A DNA stretch of 64,000 nucleotides, taken from NCBI RefSeq assembly GCF_007991615.1, contig NZ_BJYR01000002.1, forward strand, positions 62,001 through 126,000. The letters are read 5' to 3'. The notes below the pieces were generated by a model that was not told the origin of the DNA, did not search any database, and saw nothing but the letters and a program-made list of their open reading frames with translations. The DNA comes from Novosphingobium sediminis (lineage in GTDB: Bacteria > Pseudomonadota > Alphaproteobacteria > Sphingomonadales > Sphingomonadaceae). A program made the position numbers and the translations under genes. Below, in pieces: positions 7,800-17,584 of this stretch; the first letter of the stretch is position 1, and each line of letters opens with the position of its first letter.

Positions 7800-8777
7800 T
7801 CAAACCGCAACCGGCGCCGCAATGTGCGCCTGCGGGGCATAGCCGGTCACCTCGAAGTCCTCGATCCGGTAGTCAAAGATGCTCTCCGGCCGCCGCGCGA
7901 TCTCCAGTTTCGGGCTTCCGTCGGGTACCCGCGACAGCTGCGCTGCCACGAGTTCGGCATGGTTCAGATAGAGATGCGTATCGCCGCCCATCCACACCAG
8001 CTCGCCCGGCTCCAGATCGCACTGCTGCGCCAGCATCCGGATGAACAGCGCCCCGCCCCACAAGTTGAACGGCAGCCCCAGCGCCACGTCGCAGCTGCGC
8101 TGATAGAGCAGGCCCGAAAGCTTTCCGTCCGCGACATGGAACTGATAGGTCTTGTGGCACGGCGGCAGCGCCATTTGGTCCAGCTCTGCCACGTTCCATC
8201 CCTCGACGATATGGCGCCGGCTGCCGGGGTTATTCCTGATGCTTTCGACCACATCGGCCACCTGGTTCACGCCGCGCTCGCGCTGCGCAAACAGCCCATT
8301 GCCCGCCGGCTCGTAGACCGGCCAGTCCGTCCACTGTTTGCCGTAAACCGGCCCCAGATCGCCCCAACGCAGGGCGAATTCCTCATCCGCCACAATCCGC
8401 GCCGAAAAGTCCTTGCGGCTGATGTCCTCACCCGTTTCGCGGCGATAGCGATCGAGCGGCCAGTCGGTCCAGATCTCCACCCCTTGCGCGCACAGCTCGC
8501 GGATATTGGTGCGCCCGGTCAGGAACCACAGGAACTCGCGCGTCGCCGTCTTCCAGTAGACCCGCTTGGTCGTCAGCAGCGGCATCGCGCCATCGGCCAG
8601 ATCGAACCGCAGCTGCGCGCCGAACACGCTGCGTGTGCCCACGCCCGTGCGGTCGACCCGCTCGTCCCCTTCCTCCCAGATGCGGCGCATCAGGTCGAGG
8701 TATTGCTGTTCGGGATGCGTGCCCTCATTGCTCGTGGGGCGCGGCGAGACTCGCGAGGGGGAAGCGGCAGTGGCCAT
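7800..8777 (-). CDS. thyA: Thymidylate synthase
   Basis: ThyA methylates dUMP to dTMP using 5,10-methylene-THF. The catalytic cysteine is in ALPPCHKTYQFHV. The folate/dUMP-binding stretch RSCDVALGLPFNLWGGALF and the C-terminal Tyr/Asp dUMP contacts (GGDTHLYLNHAELV) are intact. The N-terminal family motif RTGVGTRSVFGAQLRFDL is also present. I chose ATG 8777 (MATAASPSRV); an in-frame ATG at 8795 is possible. Either way there is a 25-30 residue low-complexity extension before the usual YLDLMRRIWEEG start. The gene ends directly upstream of the dehydrogenase operon promoter. Confidence 0.95.
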   Translation of the reverse strand: MATAASPSRVSPRPTSNEGTHPEQQYLDLMRRIWEEGDERVDRTGVGTRSVFGAQLRFDLADGAMPLLTTKRVYWKTATREFLWFLTGRTNIRELCAQGVEIWTDWPLDRYRRETGEDISRKDFSARIVADEEFALRWGDLGPVYGKQWTDWPVYEPAGNGLFAQRERGVNQVADVVESIRNNPGSRRHIVEGWNVAELDQMALPPCHKTYQFHVADGKLSGLLYQRSCDVALGLPFNLWGGALFIRMLAQQCDLEPGELVWMGGDTHLYLNHAELVAAQLSRVPDGSPKLEIARRPESIFDYRIEDFEVTGYAPQAHIAAPVAV

Positions 8778-8887
8778 GCGCTCCTGTCTAGCCATATCCC
8801 CCCGCACTGACCAGCGCCCGCCATACGCAGTTAACCTTAACCTCGCCCTTCCGCAGCTTAAGTCCGAACCGGATTATACCGCTGGCC

Positions 8888-9220
8888 ATGCCCGCACCTG
8901 CCACCCATTCCGCCATCAGCACCCGCGCCGTGATCTCCGTGCAAGCGGCGGTGCTTGCGGCTGTCATCGCCATGGCCGAACTCGCCCCGCGCCCCGGCCT
9001 TGCCACGCTCCACGTCCCGGTCCTCCCGCCAGCCCGCCATGCTGCGCTGGATTGGGCACTTGCCCGCGGTGCGGCGATCAGCGGCAGCGGCCCTTTCGGC
9101 GGCCTGATTCTCGCCAATAGCCCCACTGGCTTCGGCGCCCGCGCGTTTCGTGAAGGCGCTCTGGCGCTCGCCATCCCGTCCTTGCTTTGCCAACCTCCGG
9201 AAACCCACCCCCATGGATGA
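8888..9220 (+). CDS. Hypothetical protein, Ala-rich, upstream of chemoreceptor
   Basis: This is a 110-residue reading frame with an N-terminal hydrophobic stretch ([19 protein letters not shown]) and a Gly-rich loop ([15 protein letters not shown]). The stop codon overlaps the start of the chemoreceptor gene by 8 bases, which suggests translational coupling. I do not recognise a family and see no good ribosome-binding site. It is plausible because it fills the gap and runs directly into the next gene, but it could be spurious. Confidence 0.4.
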   Translation: MPAPATHSAISTRAVISVQAAVLAAVIAMAELAPRPGLATLHVPVLPPARHAALDWALARGAAISGSGPFGGLILANSPTGFGARAFREGALALAIPSLLCQPPETHPHG

Positions 9221-10745
9221 ACTCCTCGCCGTCCGCCGCAACGGCTTGCGGCTTCTTGCCGCGACGTGTCTCCTTGCCATGCTCGTCATCGGGGTGGGCA
9301 GCGCGATTGCCGCAACCGGCATCATGCCCCTCGTGCTCGCGCTGGCGGTCAGCGCCATTCCGCTCGCACTCGTCGCCCAGGGCCGCGCCGATGGCGCCAC
9401 GCGCCTCGCCATGGGGAGCGCTGTCGCTGCCTATCCGATGATCCTGCTCTATCAGTGGTCCGGCAGCCCGTTCATGGTCGATATCCACATGACCTTCTTC
9501 GCCGCGCTCGCCATGCTTGCCGCCATGGCCGATTGGCGACCGGTGATCCTCGCCGCCGGGCTTACGGCGGTCCACCATATCCTCGCCAACTTCCTCGCCC
9601 CCGATGTCGTGTGGACGGGCGGCCCTGCTCTCGTCCGCGTGCTGTTCCACGCCGCGGTGGTCGTTGCCGAAACCGGCGCGCTCGTCATGCTGTGCGAGCA
9701 GGTTGCCCGCCGCATCGAACGACAGGCCGAAGCGCGCCTTGAGGCTGAACGCATCGAAGCCGAAGCCGCCGCCGACCGCAGTCGCTCCGCCGCCGAACAA
9801 AACGCCGTCATCCGCGCCGTGGCTGCCCGGCTCGAGGCCTTGGCTCGCGGCGACCTCGCGATGCGCATCACCGAACCGTTCCCCGCCGCCTACGAAGGGC
9901 TGCGGCGTTCGTTCAACGAATCCGTCTCCGATCTCGATCACCTCCTTGGCCGCGTCACCACCGCCGCCCGGCAGATCGCGACCGGCTCATCAGAGATCCG
10001 CAGCGCCTCCGACGACCTTGCCCGCCGCACCGAAGCGCAGGCCAGCGCCATTGCTGCCAACAGCGACGCGACCGCGACGCTTTCCACCGACATCCGCGCC
10101 ACGGCTTCCCGCGCCGAGACCGTCAACCGCACCACCGCCGCAGCGCAGGCCGATGCCACGACCGGCGGCGCCGTCGTCGAACGCGCCATTGCCGCAATGA
10201 CCGGGATCGAGCAGTCCTCCAGCGAAATCGCGCAGATCGTCTCGATCATCGACGGCATCGCCTTCCAGACCAATCTTCTCGCGCTCAACGCCGGGGTCGA
10301 AGCCGCCCGCGCCGGCGAGGCAGGCAAGGGCTTTGCCGTCGTCGCCACCGAAGTGCGCGCGCTGGCGCAGCGCAGCGCCGATGCCGCGCAAGACATCAAG
10401 AACCTGATCGGGTCCTCCTCGGCGCAGGTCGGAGCCGGCGTCGAACTCGTCGGCGAAACCGGCGCGGTGCTCCGCACAATCGTCGAGCGGATCACCGGCA
10501 TCGGCAGCGCGATCAGCACCATTGCAAGCGAATCTGCCGATCAGGTCGAGGCGCTCGGCGCGGTCGGCGCGAGTTTCAGCCGGATCGATCAGGTCACCCA
10601 GCAGAACGCTGCGATGGTCGAGGAAAGCAACGCCGCCGCCCACAGCCTGCTGCGCGAAGCCGAAACGCTGCAGGATCTCGTCGCGCGGTTCCGGCTTTCG
10701 GGCGATGGCGCACCGGCAACTCCGGTGTTCAGCCGGGCTGCTTGA
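9213..10745 (+). CDS. Methyl-accepting chemotaxis protein with multi-TM sensor region
   Basis: This is a 510-residue chemoreceptor-type signalling protein. The first 160 residues form about six hydrophobic helices with short loops instead of the usual two helices flanking a periplasmic domain. The sensing part is therefore membrane-embedded. A HAMP-like segment follows ([21 protein letters not shown]), then the cytoplasmic signalling coiled coil with the conserved hairpin tip, [21 protein letters not shown] at about residues 350-372, followed by [19 protein letters not shown]. Only the C-terminal phenylalanine-containing tail is present, with no CheR pentapeptide. The start at ATG 9213 overlaps the preceding small ORF. 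No che genes are nearby, so it probably works in trans with a chemosensory system elsewhere. Confidence 0.88.
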   Translation: MDELLAVRRNGLRLLAATCLLAMLVIGVGSAIAATGIMPLVLALAVSAIPLALVAQGRADGATRLAMGSAVAAYPMILLYQWSGSPFMVDIHMTFFAALAMLAAMADWRPVILAAGLTAVHHILANFLAPDVVWTGGPALVRVLFHAAVVVAETGALVMLCEQVARRIERQAEARLEAERIEAEAAADRSRSAAEQNAVIRAVAARLEALARGDLAMRITEPFPAAYEGLRRSFNESVSDLDHLLGRVTTAARQIATGSSEIRSASDDLARRTEAQASAIAANSDATATLSTDIRATASRAETVNRTTAAAQADATTGGAVVERAIAAMTGIEQSSSEIAQIVSIIDGIAFQTNLLALNAGVEAARAGEAGKGFAVVATEVRALAQRSADAAQDIKNLIGSSSAQVGAGVELVGETGAVLRTIVERITGIGSAISTIASESADQVEALGAVGASFSRIDQVTQQNAAMVEESNAAAHSLLREAETLQDLVARFRLSGDGAPATPVFSRAA

Positions 10746-10786
10746 GGCGCATATCCCGATGAGTCGAAATTCCTGAAAAAGGGTGC

Positions 10787-10815
10787 TTGTCACCCTCGAA
10801 TCCCCCGCCTATAGC
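10787..10815 (+). promoter_or_regulatory. Promoter of tRNA-Pro
   Basis: TTGTCA (10787-10792) and TATAGC (10810-10815) are 17 bases apart. They lie about 60 bases before the tRNA, in the only non-coding interval between the chemoreceptor and DUF3429 genes. Confidence 0.6.
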
Positions 10816-10873
10816 GCGCCCCTGCCTCGCTTCCGGGTTGCCGTCTTTCGGCACTTGGAAGTGAACGATCGGT

Positions 10874-10950
10874 CGGGGAATAGCTCAGCCTGGTAGAGCA
10901 CTGTCTTCGGGAGGCAGGGGCCGGAGGTTCGAATCCTCTTTCCCCGACCA
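10874..10950 (+). tRNA. tRNA-Pro (anticodon CGG)
   Basis: Acceptor CGGGGAA (10874-10880) pairs with TTCCCCG (10940-10946), with discriminator A and an encoded CCA. The D arm is GCTC/GAGC, the anticodon stem CTGTC/GGCAG closes the loop TTCGGGA with anticodon CGG, and the T arm is GGAGGTTCGAATCCTCT. The remainder of the interval 10746-11049 shows no gene. Confidence 0.97.
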
Positions 10951-11049
10951 CTTCGTTTCCATCACAAGCAACATGGGCCGCATCAGGCCCCTTCCCTCGT
11001 AATTGCGAGAGAAGCGCCGCGTTTCAGCGGCTTGCGGCGTGGCCCCGGA

Positions 11050-11502
11050 TCAAATCCCCGAAGCCCGCTCCGCCAGCAGCCCGATCACGATGCTCAGGCC
11101 GCCCAGCCCAATCGAGAGGTTGCGGCGCAGCGCCATCCACCCTTCGGGCCTCAGGCCAATCGCCAGATCGACCAGCGGCGAAAGCGCGATGCATGCGCCG
11201 AGCGCGATCAGTTCCGGCCCCGGCCAGGTCCAGCCAAGCATCCACGGAAACCACCCGGCCAGCGCAATCAGCGATGGCATGACCCCGGCGAGGAAAATCC
11301 ACTTCGGGCTTTCCGGCTTGGCAATGCCGATCCCCCACCACACGCCGCCAAGAAAACTGAAGATCAGCGCCGCATAGGCATAGGCGAGTGCCAGCCCCGT
11401 CCACGCCCACGGCCCGCCCTTGAACACAGCCAGCAGCGCCGCAACCTGCGGCAGGAGCCCGGCATAGCCCAGCGCCCGCGCCGCTTCAGAAACTCGCTTC
11501 AC
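11050..11502 (-). CDS. DUF3429 membrane protein
   Basis: This is a 150-residue protein with five predicted membrane helices, including the family hallmark FSFLGGVWWGIGI followed by PKWIFLAGVMPSLIALAGWF. The C-terminus is GLGGLSIVIGLLAERASGI. I chose the GTG at 11502 because GGAAGG precedes it at a suitable distance; this overlaps the 3' end of recG by no bases and leaves a 17-bp gap. DUF3429 is widespread in proteobacteria and has no known role. Transcription from recG is likely. Confidence 0.82.
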   Translation of the reverse strand: MKRVSEAARALGYAGLLPQVAALLAVFKGGPWAWTGLALAYAYAALIFSFLGGVWWGIGIAKPESPKWIFLAGVMPSLIALAGWFPWMLGWTWPGPELIALGACIALSPLVDLAIGLRPEGWMALRRNLSIGLGGLSIVIGLLAERASGI

Positions 11503-11519
11503 ACCCGAACCTTCCAAAC

Positions 11520-13595
11520 CTAACCCCCGCGAAGGAGATGCACGCCCCAATCGCGCTCAAACAGATAAAGCAGCGCCCGCGCCGCTTCTCCCCGCGGAGA
11601 GGCCAGCCCGCCGTCGCGCTCCATCAGCAACCGCGCGTCGTCATGCGCGAGCGGGAGCAGGCGGGCAATCTGTTCGAAGTCCGCTACCCGAAAGGGCGTA
11701 TCGCCCGATTGCCGCGTGCCGAGCAGTTCGCCGCCGCCGCGCAGGCGCAGGTCTTCCTCGGCGAGGCGAAACCCGTCCTGCGTCTCACGCATCAGGGCAA
11801 GCCGTTCGCGCCCCACTTCCGAAAGCGCCTCCCCCCGCAGCAGAAGGCAGGTGGACCGCGCCGAACCGCGCCCCACACGTCCGCGCAACTGGTGCAATTG
11901 TGCCAAGCCAAAGCGCTCCGCCTGCTCGATCACCATGAGGCTGGCCGCGGGCACATCGACGCCGACTTCGATTACCGTCGTCGCCACCAACAGCTTCGCT
12001 TCGCCGCGCACGAAGCGCTCCATCGCGGCGTCCTTCACCTCCGGCCGCAGCTGGCCATGCACCAGCACGACCTGATCGCCGAAGCGCAGCTGCATCTCGG
12101 CAAACCGCGCTTCCGCCGCCGCCAGATCCGCCGTCTCGCTCTCGCGCACCATCGGGCAGACCCAATAGGCCTGCGCACCCGTCGCCAGATGCCGCGCCAG
12201 TCCCTCGACGACTTCGCCCATCCGCTCCACCGCCACCACGCGCGTATCGATCGGCTGACGGCCCGGCGGCATTTCATCGAGCTTGGAAACCTCCATCTCG
12301 CCGTATTGCGCCAGAGTCAGCGTGCGCGGGATCGGCGTTGCTGTCATCGCAAGGCAATGCGGCGTCGCCTTGCCTTTCTGCGTCAGCATCAGCCGCTGGC
12401 CCACGCCGAAGCGGTGCTGCTCATCGATCACCACCAGCGCCAGATTGCGGTAGTTCACGCTCTCCTGAAAGATCGCGTGCGTCCCCACCACGATATCGAT
12501 GCTGCCATCGAGCAGCCCCATCAGGATCGCCTCGCGCGCCTTGGCCCCGCCGCGCTGCGAACTTCGCCCTGTCAGCAACGCGATCTGCACACCCGTACCC
12601 GCTGCCATGCGTTGCAAGGTCTCGGCATGCTGCCGCGCCAGAATCTCGGTCGGAGCAAGCAAGGCCGCCTGCGCCCCGGCTTCCACCGCGATCAGCATCG
12701 CGTGCAGCGCCACCGCCGTCTTGCCCGAGCCGACATCGCCCTGCAGCAGCCGCAGCATCGGCGCATCCTGCGCCACGTCGCTTTCGATTTCCGCCACCGA
12801 ACGCGCTTGCGCCCCCGTCAGCGCAAACGGCAGCCGCAGCTTTTCCCGCAGCCCGCCATCCCCGCGCAGCGGCACCGTCTTGCGCGTGCGATTGCTCACC
12901 TTCACCAGCATCAGCGCAAGGCTGTTCGCCAGCAATTCATCATAGGCGAGGCGGTCCCGCGCCACCGCGTCCGCTCCTTTATGCGCTCGCCCCAGCGCCT
13001 CCTTCCACGAAGGCCAGCCCTTTCCGGCCAACAACCCCGGCTCGATCCATTCGGGCAGATCCGGCACCATGCCCATCGCCTGCCCCACAAGTGCGCCAAT
13101 CCGCCCCTGCGTCAGCCCGTCGGTCAGCGGGTAGACCGCCTCGTTGAGTGACCCCGCCAGCGCGCTGCTGTCCTCGGCAATGTGCTCGGGATGGACGATC
13201 TGCCAAGATTGCCCATACTGATCGAGCCGCCCCGCCACCCAGCGCTTCTCGCCCACCGGCAGCAGCTTCTTCGCGGTGTAACTCGCCCGCCCGAACCACA
13301 CGAGCGCGACGTAGTTGCCCAGCGCATCCTCGGCCATGATCCGATAGGGGCCGCGCCCCGAACTCGCCCTATGGTCGCGCACCGTCAGCGCGATGACGAT
13401 GTTCTCGCCAATCGCCGCCTCGTCGAGATTGCCGACAGCGCGCCGCGCCACGAACCGGTCCGGCAGGTGGTACACAAGGTCGCGCACCCGCGTCAGGCCC
13501 AGCTTGCCCAGCGGCCGCGCCAGTCCCGGACCCACGCCTTTGAGGCCTTCGGTTTCGGCAAACAGCGGATTGAGCAGATCGGGACGCATATCCAT
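11520..13595 (-). CDS. recG: ATP-dependent DNA helicase RecG
   Basis: RecG remodels stalled replication forks and branch-migrates Holliday junctions. The 691-residue protein has the N-terminal wedge/OB region (LKGVGPGLARPLGKLGL, then VRDHRASSGRGPYRIMAED), the SF2 Walker A motif LLQGDVGSGKTAVALHAML near residue 285, the DEQH box in VVIDEQHRFGVGQR near residue 390, and TATPIPRTLTLAQYG. The helicase C motifs are EVGVDVPAASLMVIEQAERF and QLRGRVGRGSA. The length matches RecG. It is transcribed away from sdhE-mfd, with 74 bp between the divergent starts. Confidence 0.96.
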   Translation of the reverse strand: MDMRPDLLNPLFAETEGLKGVGPGLARPLGKLGLTRVRDLVYHLPDRFVARRAVGNLDEAAIGENIVIALTVRDHRASSGRGPYRIMAEDALGNYVALVWFGRASYTAKKLLPVGEKRWVAGRLDQYGQSWQIVHPEHIAEDSSALAGSLNEAVYPLTDGLTQGRIGALVGQAMGMVPDLPEWIEPGLLAGKGWPSWKEALGRAHKGADAVARDRLAYDELLANSLALMLVKVSNRTRKTVPLRGDGGLREKLRLPFALTGAQARSVAEIESDVAQDAPMLRLLQGDVGSGKTAVALHAMLIAVEAGAQAALLAPTEILARQHAETLQRMAAGTGVQIALLTGRSSQRGGAKAREAILMGLLDGSIDIVVGTHAIFQESVNYRNLALVVIDEQHRFGVGQRLMLTQKGKATPHCLAMTATPIPRTLTLAQYGEMEVSKLDEMPPGRQPIDTRVVAVERMGEVVEGLARHLATGAQAYWVCPMVRESETADLAAAEARFAEMQLRFGDQVVLVHGQLRPEVKDAAMERFVRGEAKLLVATTVIEVGVDVPAASLMVIEQAERFGLAQLHQLRGRVGRGSARSTCLLLRGEALSEVGRERLALMRETQDGFRLAEEDLRLRGGGELLGTRQSGDTPFRVADFEQIARLLPLAHDDARLLMERDGGLASPRGEAARALLYLFERDWGVHLLRGG

Positions 13596-13669
13596 CCTGC
13601 TTAGGCCAACCCCGCCCCGGGGTGCAACGCGCTTGCCCCGCCCGCCCCCAAGCGCGTATCGGCCCGAAG

Positions 13670-13951
13670 ATGAACGACAACGACTCTTCTGCCACCCACC
13701 GGCTCGCCCGGATGAAGTTCCGCGCCTGGCATCGCGGCACGCGTGAGGCGGACTACATGATCGGCTGCTTCTTCGACACGCGTCACGCCGCCTGGGATGA
13801 AGCCGCGATCGACTGGTTCGAACGCCTGATCGAGGAGGACGACGTCGATATCATGGCATGGGCCTTGGGAACCCAGCCCGTCCCTGCCGCGTTAGAAGGC
13901 CCCGAAATGGACGCCATGCGCCGCCTCGACTACGTCGATATTCCGCGCTGA
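13670..13951 (+). CDS. sdhE: Succinate dehydrogenase flavinylation factor SdhE
   Basis: SdhE promotes covalent FAD attachment to SdhA. The 93-residue protein contains the defining RGxxE-type motif in WHRGTREADYMIGCF. It also has the helical-bundle pattern WDEAAIDWFERLIEEDDVDIMAWALG. The ATG at 13670 gives the family's normal length; an upstream in-frame start at 13622 would add unrelated residues. The gene ends 8 bp before mfd, a pairing I recognise from other alphaproteobacteria. Confidence 0.9.
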   Translation: MNDNDSSATHRLARMKFRAWHRGTREADYMIGCFFDTRHAAWDEAAIDWFERLIEEDDVDIMAWALGTQPVPAALEGPEMDAMRRLDYVDIPR

Positions 13952-13959
13952 GCAGACGC

Positions 13960-16900
13960 GTGCCCGATCCGACCCGCATCATCTCGGCTACCACGCCGCT
14001 CACGCTCGCCAATGTTGCTCGCGGCGCGCAGCCGCTTGTCCTCGCCGATCTCGCCCGCGCCGCCGCCAGCGCCAAGGCCCCCAAGCGCACGATCTTCATC
14101 GCAGCGGACGACGCCGCCATGCGCGCCGTCACCCAGAGCGCCGCGTTCTTCGCGCCCGAGCTTGACGTCACCGAATACCCCGCGTGGGACTGCCTGCCGT
14201 TCGACCGCGCTTCCCCCGCCATGTCGGTCAGCGCGCGCCGCCTCGCCGCGCTCCATGGGCTGCAGGAAAAGCAGGACGGCCCGCAGCTTCTCGTCACCAC
14301 GATCAACGCCGTCCTCCAGCGCACCCTCACCCAGTTCCGCATCCGCGAATCCGTCCGCGCGCTCCGCGTCGGTCAGGAAATCGCGCGAGAGAGCCTGATC
14401 GCCCTCGTCCAGCGCCAGGGCTACACCCGCGTCGATACGGTCGTGGATTCCGGCGAATACGCCGTGCGCGGCTCGGTCTTCGATCTCTGGCCTAGCGGCC
14501 TCTCGCATGGCCTCCGCCTCGATTTCTTCGGTGACGAGATCGAGACGATGCGCCTGTTCGATCCCGCCACCCAGCGCTCGGTCCAGCCCGTCCAGTCGCA
14601 CTTGCTGCTCCCCGCCAGCGAGGCGCTGCTCGACGAAGAGTCCATCCGCCGCTTCCGCACGCGCTACCGCGAACAGTTCGGCGCCAACGCCACCGGCGAT
14701 CCGCTCTATCAGGCCGTCACCGATGGCCGCCGCCTCGCCGGCATGGAGCACTGGCTCCCGCTCCTCGAAGACCGCCTCGTTACCCTCTTCGACCACCTGT
14801 CGGATGGCGACCTCGTCCTCCTCGACACCTCCGCCGCCAAGGCCGCCGAACAGCGCCTCGCCGACATTGCAGACTACCGTCAGGCCCGCGCCGAAAGCAG
14901 CGCCCGCGCCGGCAGCACCACCTACCGCCCCCTTGCCGAAACCGCGCTCTACCTCGCCAAGGATGAGTTCGACCGCGCCCTCGCCGGTTGGCCCATCCAC
15001 CGCATGAGCCAGTTCGCCGAGCCGGAGAGCCCCCGCGTCCTCGATTTCGGCTTCGGCCCCCCGCGCGATTTCGCCCCCGAACGCGCATCCGGCGCCAACA
15101 TCTACGAAGCCGCCGCCAAGCACATCTCGGCGCTCGCCACGCGCGGCAAGAAGGCCATCCTCGCCGCCTACACCGCCGGCTCCCGCGCCCGCCTCGCCTC
15201 GCTCCTCGGAGACGCGGGCAAAGCGCCCCCCATCCTCGCCGGTACGTGGCAGGAAGCCCTCGGCGCCGCCGCCACCGGCAAGGCCGCCGCCGTTGTCCTC
15301 CCGCTCGAGCAAGGCTTCTCCAGCGGCGATACCGAAGTCCTCACCGAACAGGACATTCTGGGCGACCGCCTCGTCCGCCCCAAGCGCAAGCGCAAGGACG
15401 CCGACGCCTTCCTCGCCGAACTCGCCGCGCTCGGCACCGGCGATCTCGTCGTCCATATGGAGCACGGCATTGGCCGCTACATCGGCCTCGTCCCCATCGA
15501 CGTCGGCGATAGCCCGCACGATTGCGTCCAGCTCGAATACGCGGGCGGCGACAAGCTCTACATCCCCGTCGAAAACCTCGACGTCCTCTCCCGCTACGGC
15601 AGCGACAGCGAAGGCGTCCAGCTCGACCGTCTCGGCGGTGAGGCATGGCAGCGGCGCAAGGCGAAGATGCGCGAACGCATCCTCGAGATTGCCGGCCAGC
15701 TCATGCAGACTGCGGCCTTGCGCGCCCTGCGCGAAGCAGACGCCATCGCCCCCGATCCCGTCAGCTACGGCCCCTTCGTCGATCGCTTCCCCTGGGCCGA
15801 AACCGACGATCAGGAACGCGCCATCGACGATGTCCTCGCCGATATGGCCTCGGGCAAGCCGATGGACCGCCTCGTCTGCGGCGATGTCGGCTTCGGCAAG
15901 ACCGAGGTCGCCCTGCGCGCTGCCTTTGTCGCCGCGATGGCCGGCAAGCAGGTCGCCATCATCGCGCCCACCACGCTCCTCGCCCGCCAGCACTACACCG
16001 CCTTTGCCGAGCGCTTTGGCGGCTTCCCCCTCGAAGTTGGCCGCCTCTCGCGCCTCGTCCCCGCCAAGGAAGCCGCCGCCACCAAGGAAGGCCTCGCCGC
16101 CGGCACCGTCGATGTCGTCATCGGCACCCACGCGCTCCTCTCCAAGGGCCTCGAATTCAAGCGCCTCGGCCTCGTCATCGTCGATGAGGAACAGCGCTTC
16201 GGCGTCGTCCACAAGGAGCGCCTCAAGGAACTCAAGGCGGACGTCCACGTCCTCACCCTCACCGCCACGCCGATCCCGCGCACGCTCCAGATGGCGATGT
16301 CCGGCCTGCGCGAACTCTCCACGATCCAGACCCCGCCGGTAGACCGCCTCGCCGTGCGCACCTACGTCATGCCGTGGGACGACGTCACCATGCGCGAGGC
16401 CCTGATGCGCGAGCACCAGCGCGGCGGCCAGTCGTTCATCGTAGTGCCGCGCATTGCCGACATGCCCGATCTGGAGGAATGGCTCCGCCTCAACGTGCCC
16501 GAGATCCGCTACGTCTCCGCGCACGGCCAGATGAGCCCCACCGAAGTCGAAGACCGCATGGGCGCCTTCTACGAAAAGCGCTACGAAGTGCTCCTCAGCA
16601 CCACCATCGTCGAAAGCGGCCTCGATATCCCGAGCGCCAACACCATCGTCCTCCACCGCGCAGACCGCTTCGGCCTCGCCCAGCTCTACCAGCTGCGCGG
16701 ACGCGTCGGGCGCGGCAAACTGCGCGCCTATGCCTACCTAACCTACCCGGAGGATCAGGCCCTCTCCGAAGTCGCCGAAAAGCGCCTCAAGGTCCTCTCC
16801 GATCTCGACAGCCTCGGCGCCGGCTTCCAGCTCGCCAGCCACGATCTCGATATCCGCGGCGCCGGCAACCTGCTGGGTGACGAACAGTCCGGCCACGTTC

Positions 16901-17457
16901 GCGAAGTCGGCTTCGAACTCTACCAGTCGATGCTCGAAGACGCGATCGTCGCCGCCAAGGCCGGCGAAATCGGCCTAGCCCGCAGCCGCGAGGCCCTCAG
17001 CCCCCAGATCACCGTCGACGCCCCGATCATGATCCCGGAAGACTACGTGCCAGACCTCGCCGTCCGCATGGCGCTCTACCGCCGCATGAACGACGCCGAT
17101 GGGCCAGACGCCGTCGAAGCCCTCGCTGCCGAAATGATCGACCGCTTCGGCCCCCTCCCCGCGCCCACGCAGAACCTGCTCAAGCTCATCGAGATCAAAC
17201 GGCAAGCCATCGCCGCCAACATCGCCAAGATCGACGTCGGCGCAAAGGGCACCCTCGTCTCGTTCCACCAGGACGATTTCCCCGATCCCATGGGCCTCAT
17301 CGCCTACATCGACCGCCTCAAAGGCACCGCCCGCCTGCGCCCCGATAACAAACTGGTCATCAACCGGGCTTGGGGTTCGCCTGAGGCGCGGCTCAACGGG
17401 CTGGTGCAGCTGACGAAGGGGCTGAGTGCTGTGGCGAAGCGGGCGAAGCGGGGGTGA
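13960..17457 (+). CDS. mfd: Transcription-repair coupling factor Mfd
   Basis: Mfd removes RNA polymerase stalled at DNA lesions and recruits UvrA. It starts at a GTG 8 bp after sdhE and gives 1,165 residues, as expected. The domains are a UvrB-homology module (YPAWDCLPFDRASP, and RQGYTRVDTVVDSGEYAVRG) and the RNA-polymerase-interacting CarD-like domain (about 490-555, LVVHMEHGIGRYIGL). A RecG-like translocase follows with Walker A CGDVGFGKTEVALRAAF near residue 641, DEEQRFGVVHKE near 735, TATPIPRTLQMA and QLRGRVGRGKLRAYAYL. The C-terminal UvrA-masking domain (PEDYVPDLAVRMALYRR) follows. Codon use is extremely C-biased, which generates long shadow frames on the other strand. Confidence 0.97.
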   Translation: MPDPTRIISATTPLTLANVARGAQPLVLADLARAAASAKAPKRTIFIAADDAAMRAVTQSAAFFAPELDVTEYPAWDCLPFDRASPAMSVSARRLAALHGLQEKQDGPQLLVTTINAVLQRTLTQFRIRESVRALRVGQEIARESLIALVQRQGYTRVDTVVDSGEYAVRGSVFDLWPSGLSHGLRLDFFGDEIETMRLFDPATQRSVQPVQSHLLLPASEALLDEESIRRFRTRYREQFGANATGDPLYQAVTDGRRLAGMEHWLPLLEDRLVTLFDHLSDGDLVLLDTSAAKAAEQRLADIADYRQARAESSARAGSTTYRPLAETALYLAKDEFDRALAGWPIHRMSQFAEPESPRVLDFGFGPPRDFAPERASGANIYEAAAKHISALATRGKKAILAAYTAGSRARLASLLGDAGKAPPILAGTWQEALGAAATGKAAAVVLPLEQGFSSGDTEVLTEQDILGDRLVRPKRKRKDADAFLAELAALGTGDLVVHMEHGIGRYIGLVPIDVGDSPHDCVQLEYAGGDKLYIPVENLDVLSRYGSDSEGVQLDRLGGEAWQRRKAKMRERILEIAGQLMQTAALRALREADAIAPDPVSYGPFVDRFPWAETDDQERAIDDVLADMASGKPMDRLVCGDVGFGKTEVALRAAFVAAMAGKQVAIIAPTTLLARQHYTAFAERFGGFPLEVGRLSRLVPAKEAAATKEGLAAGTVDVVIGTHALLSKGLEFKRLGLVIVDEEQRFGVVHKERLKELKADVHVLTLTATPIPRTLQMAMSGLRELSTIQTPPVDRLAVRTYVMPWDDVTMREALMREHQRGGQSFIVVPRIADMPDLEEWLRLNVPEIRYVSAHGQMSPTEVEDRMGAFYEKRYEVLLSTTIVESGLDIPSANTIVLHRADRFGLAQLYQLRGRVGRGKLRAYAYLTYPEDQALSEVAEKRLKVLSDLDSLGAGFQLASHDLDIRGAGNLLGDEQSGHVREVGFELYQSMLEDAIVAAKAGEIGLARSREALSPQITVDAPIMIPEDYVPDLAVRMALYRRMNDADGPDAVEALAAEMIDRFGPLPAPTQNLLKLIEIKRQAIAANIAKIDVGAKGTLVSFHQDDFPDPMGLIAYIDRLKGTARLRPDNKLVINRAWGSPEARLNGLVQLTKGLSAVAKRAKRG

Positions 17458-17492
17458 TGTTCACCAATAGCACAGTCGCCACGCGATCAAGA

Positions 17493-17521
17493 TTGCAAGC
17501 GCTAGGGAAGCACGCTATAAC
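17493..17521 (+). promoter_or_regulatory. Promoter for the 17.6 kb small transcript
   Basis: TTGCAA (17493-17498) and TATAAC (17516-17521) are 17 bases apart. They lie just after mfd in clearly AT-richer DNA, 64 bases before a 47-codon ORF with a good ribosome-binding site. Confidence 0.6.
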
Positions 17522-17584
17522 ACAGTTTCAAGGATCTTTTTGTTGATCCACGCCTCCAGGCACATTTCGCGAGGAGGCTGAATT

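Noticed and set aside
6486..8810. 774-residue plus-strand open frame opposite the dehydrogenase operon and thyA
   Set aside because: Crosses several genuine genes and a promoter; Arg/His-rich composition typical of a shadow frame.
13930..16656. 908-residue minus-strand open frame opposite mfd
   Set aside because: Produced by the extreme third-position C bias of mfd; composition is Gly/Glu/Ala-rich with no domain, and mfd is intact on the other strand.
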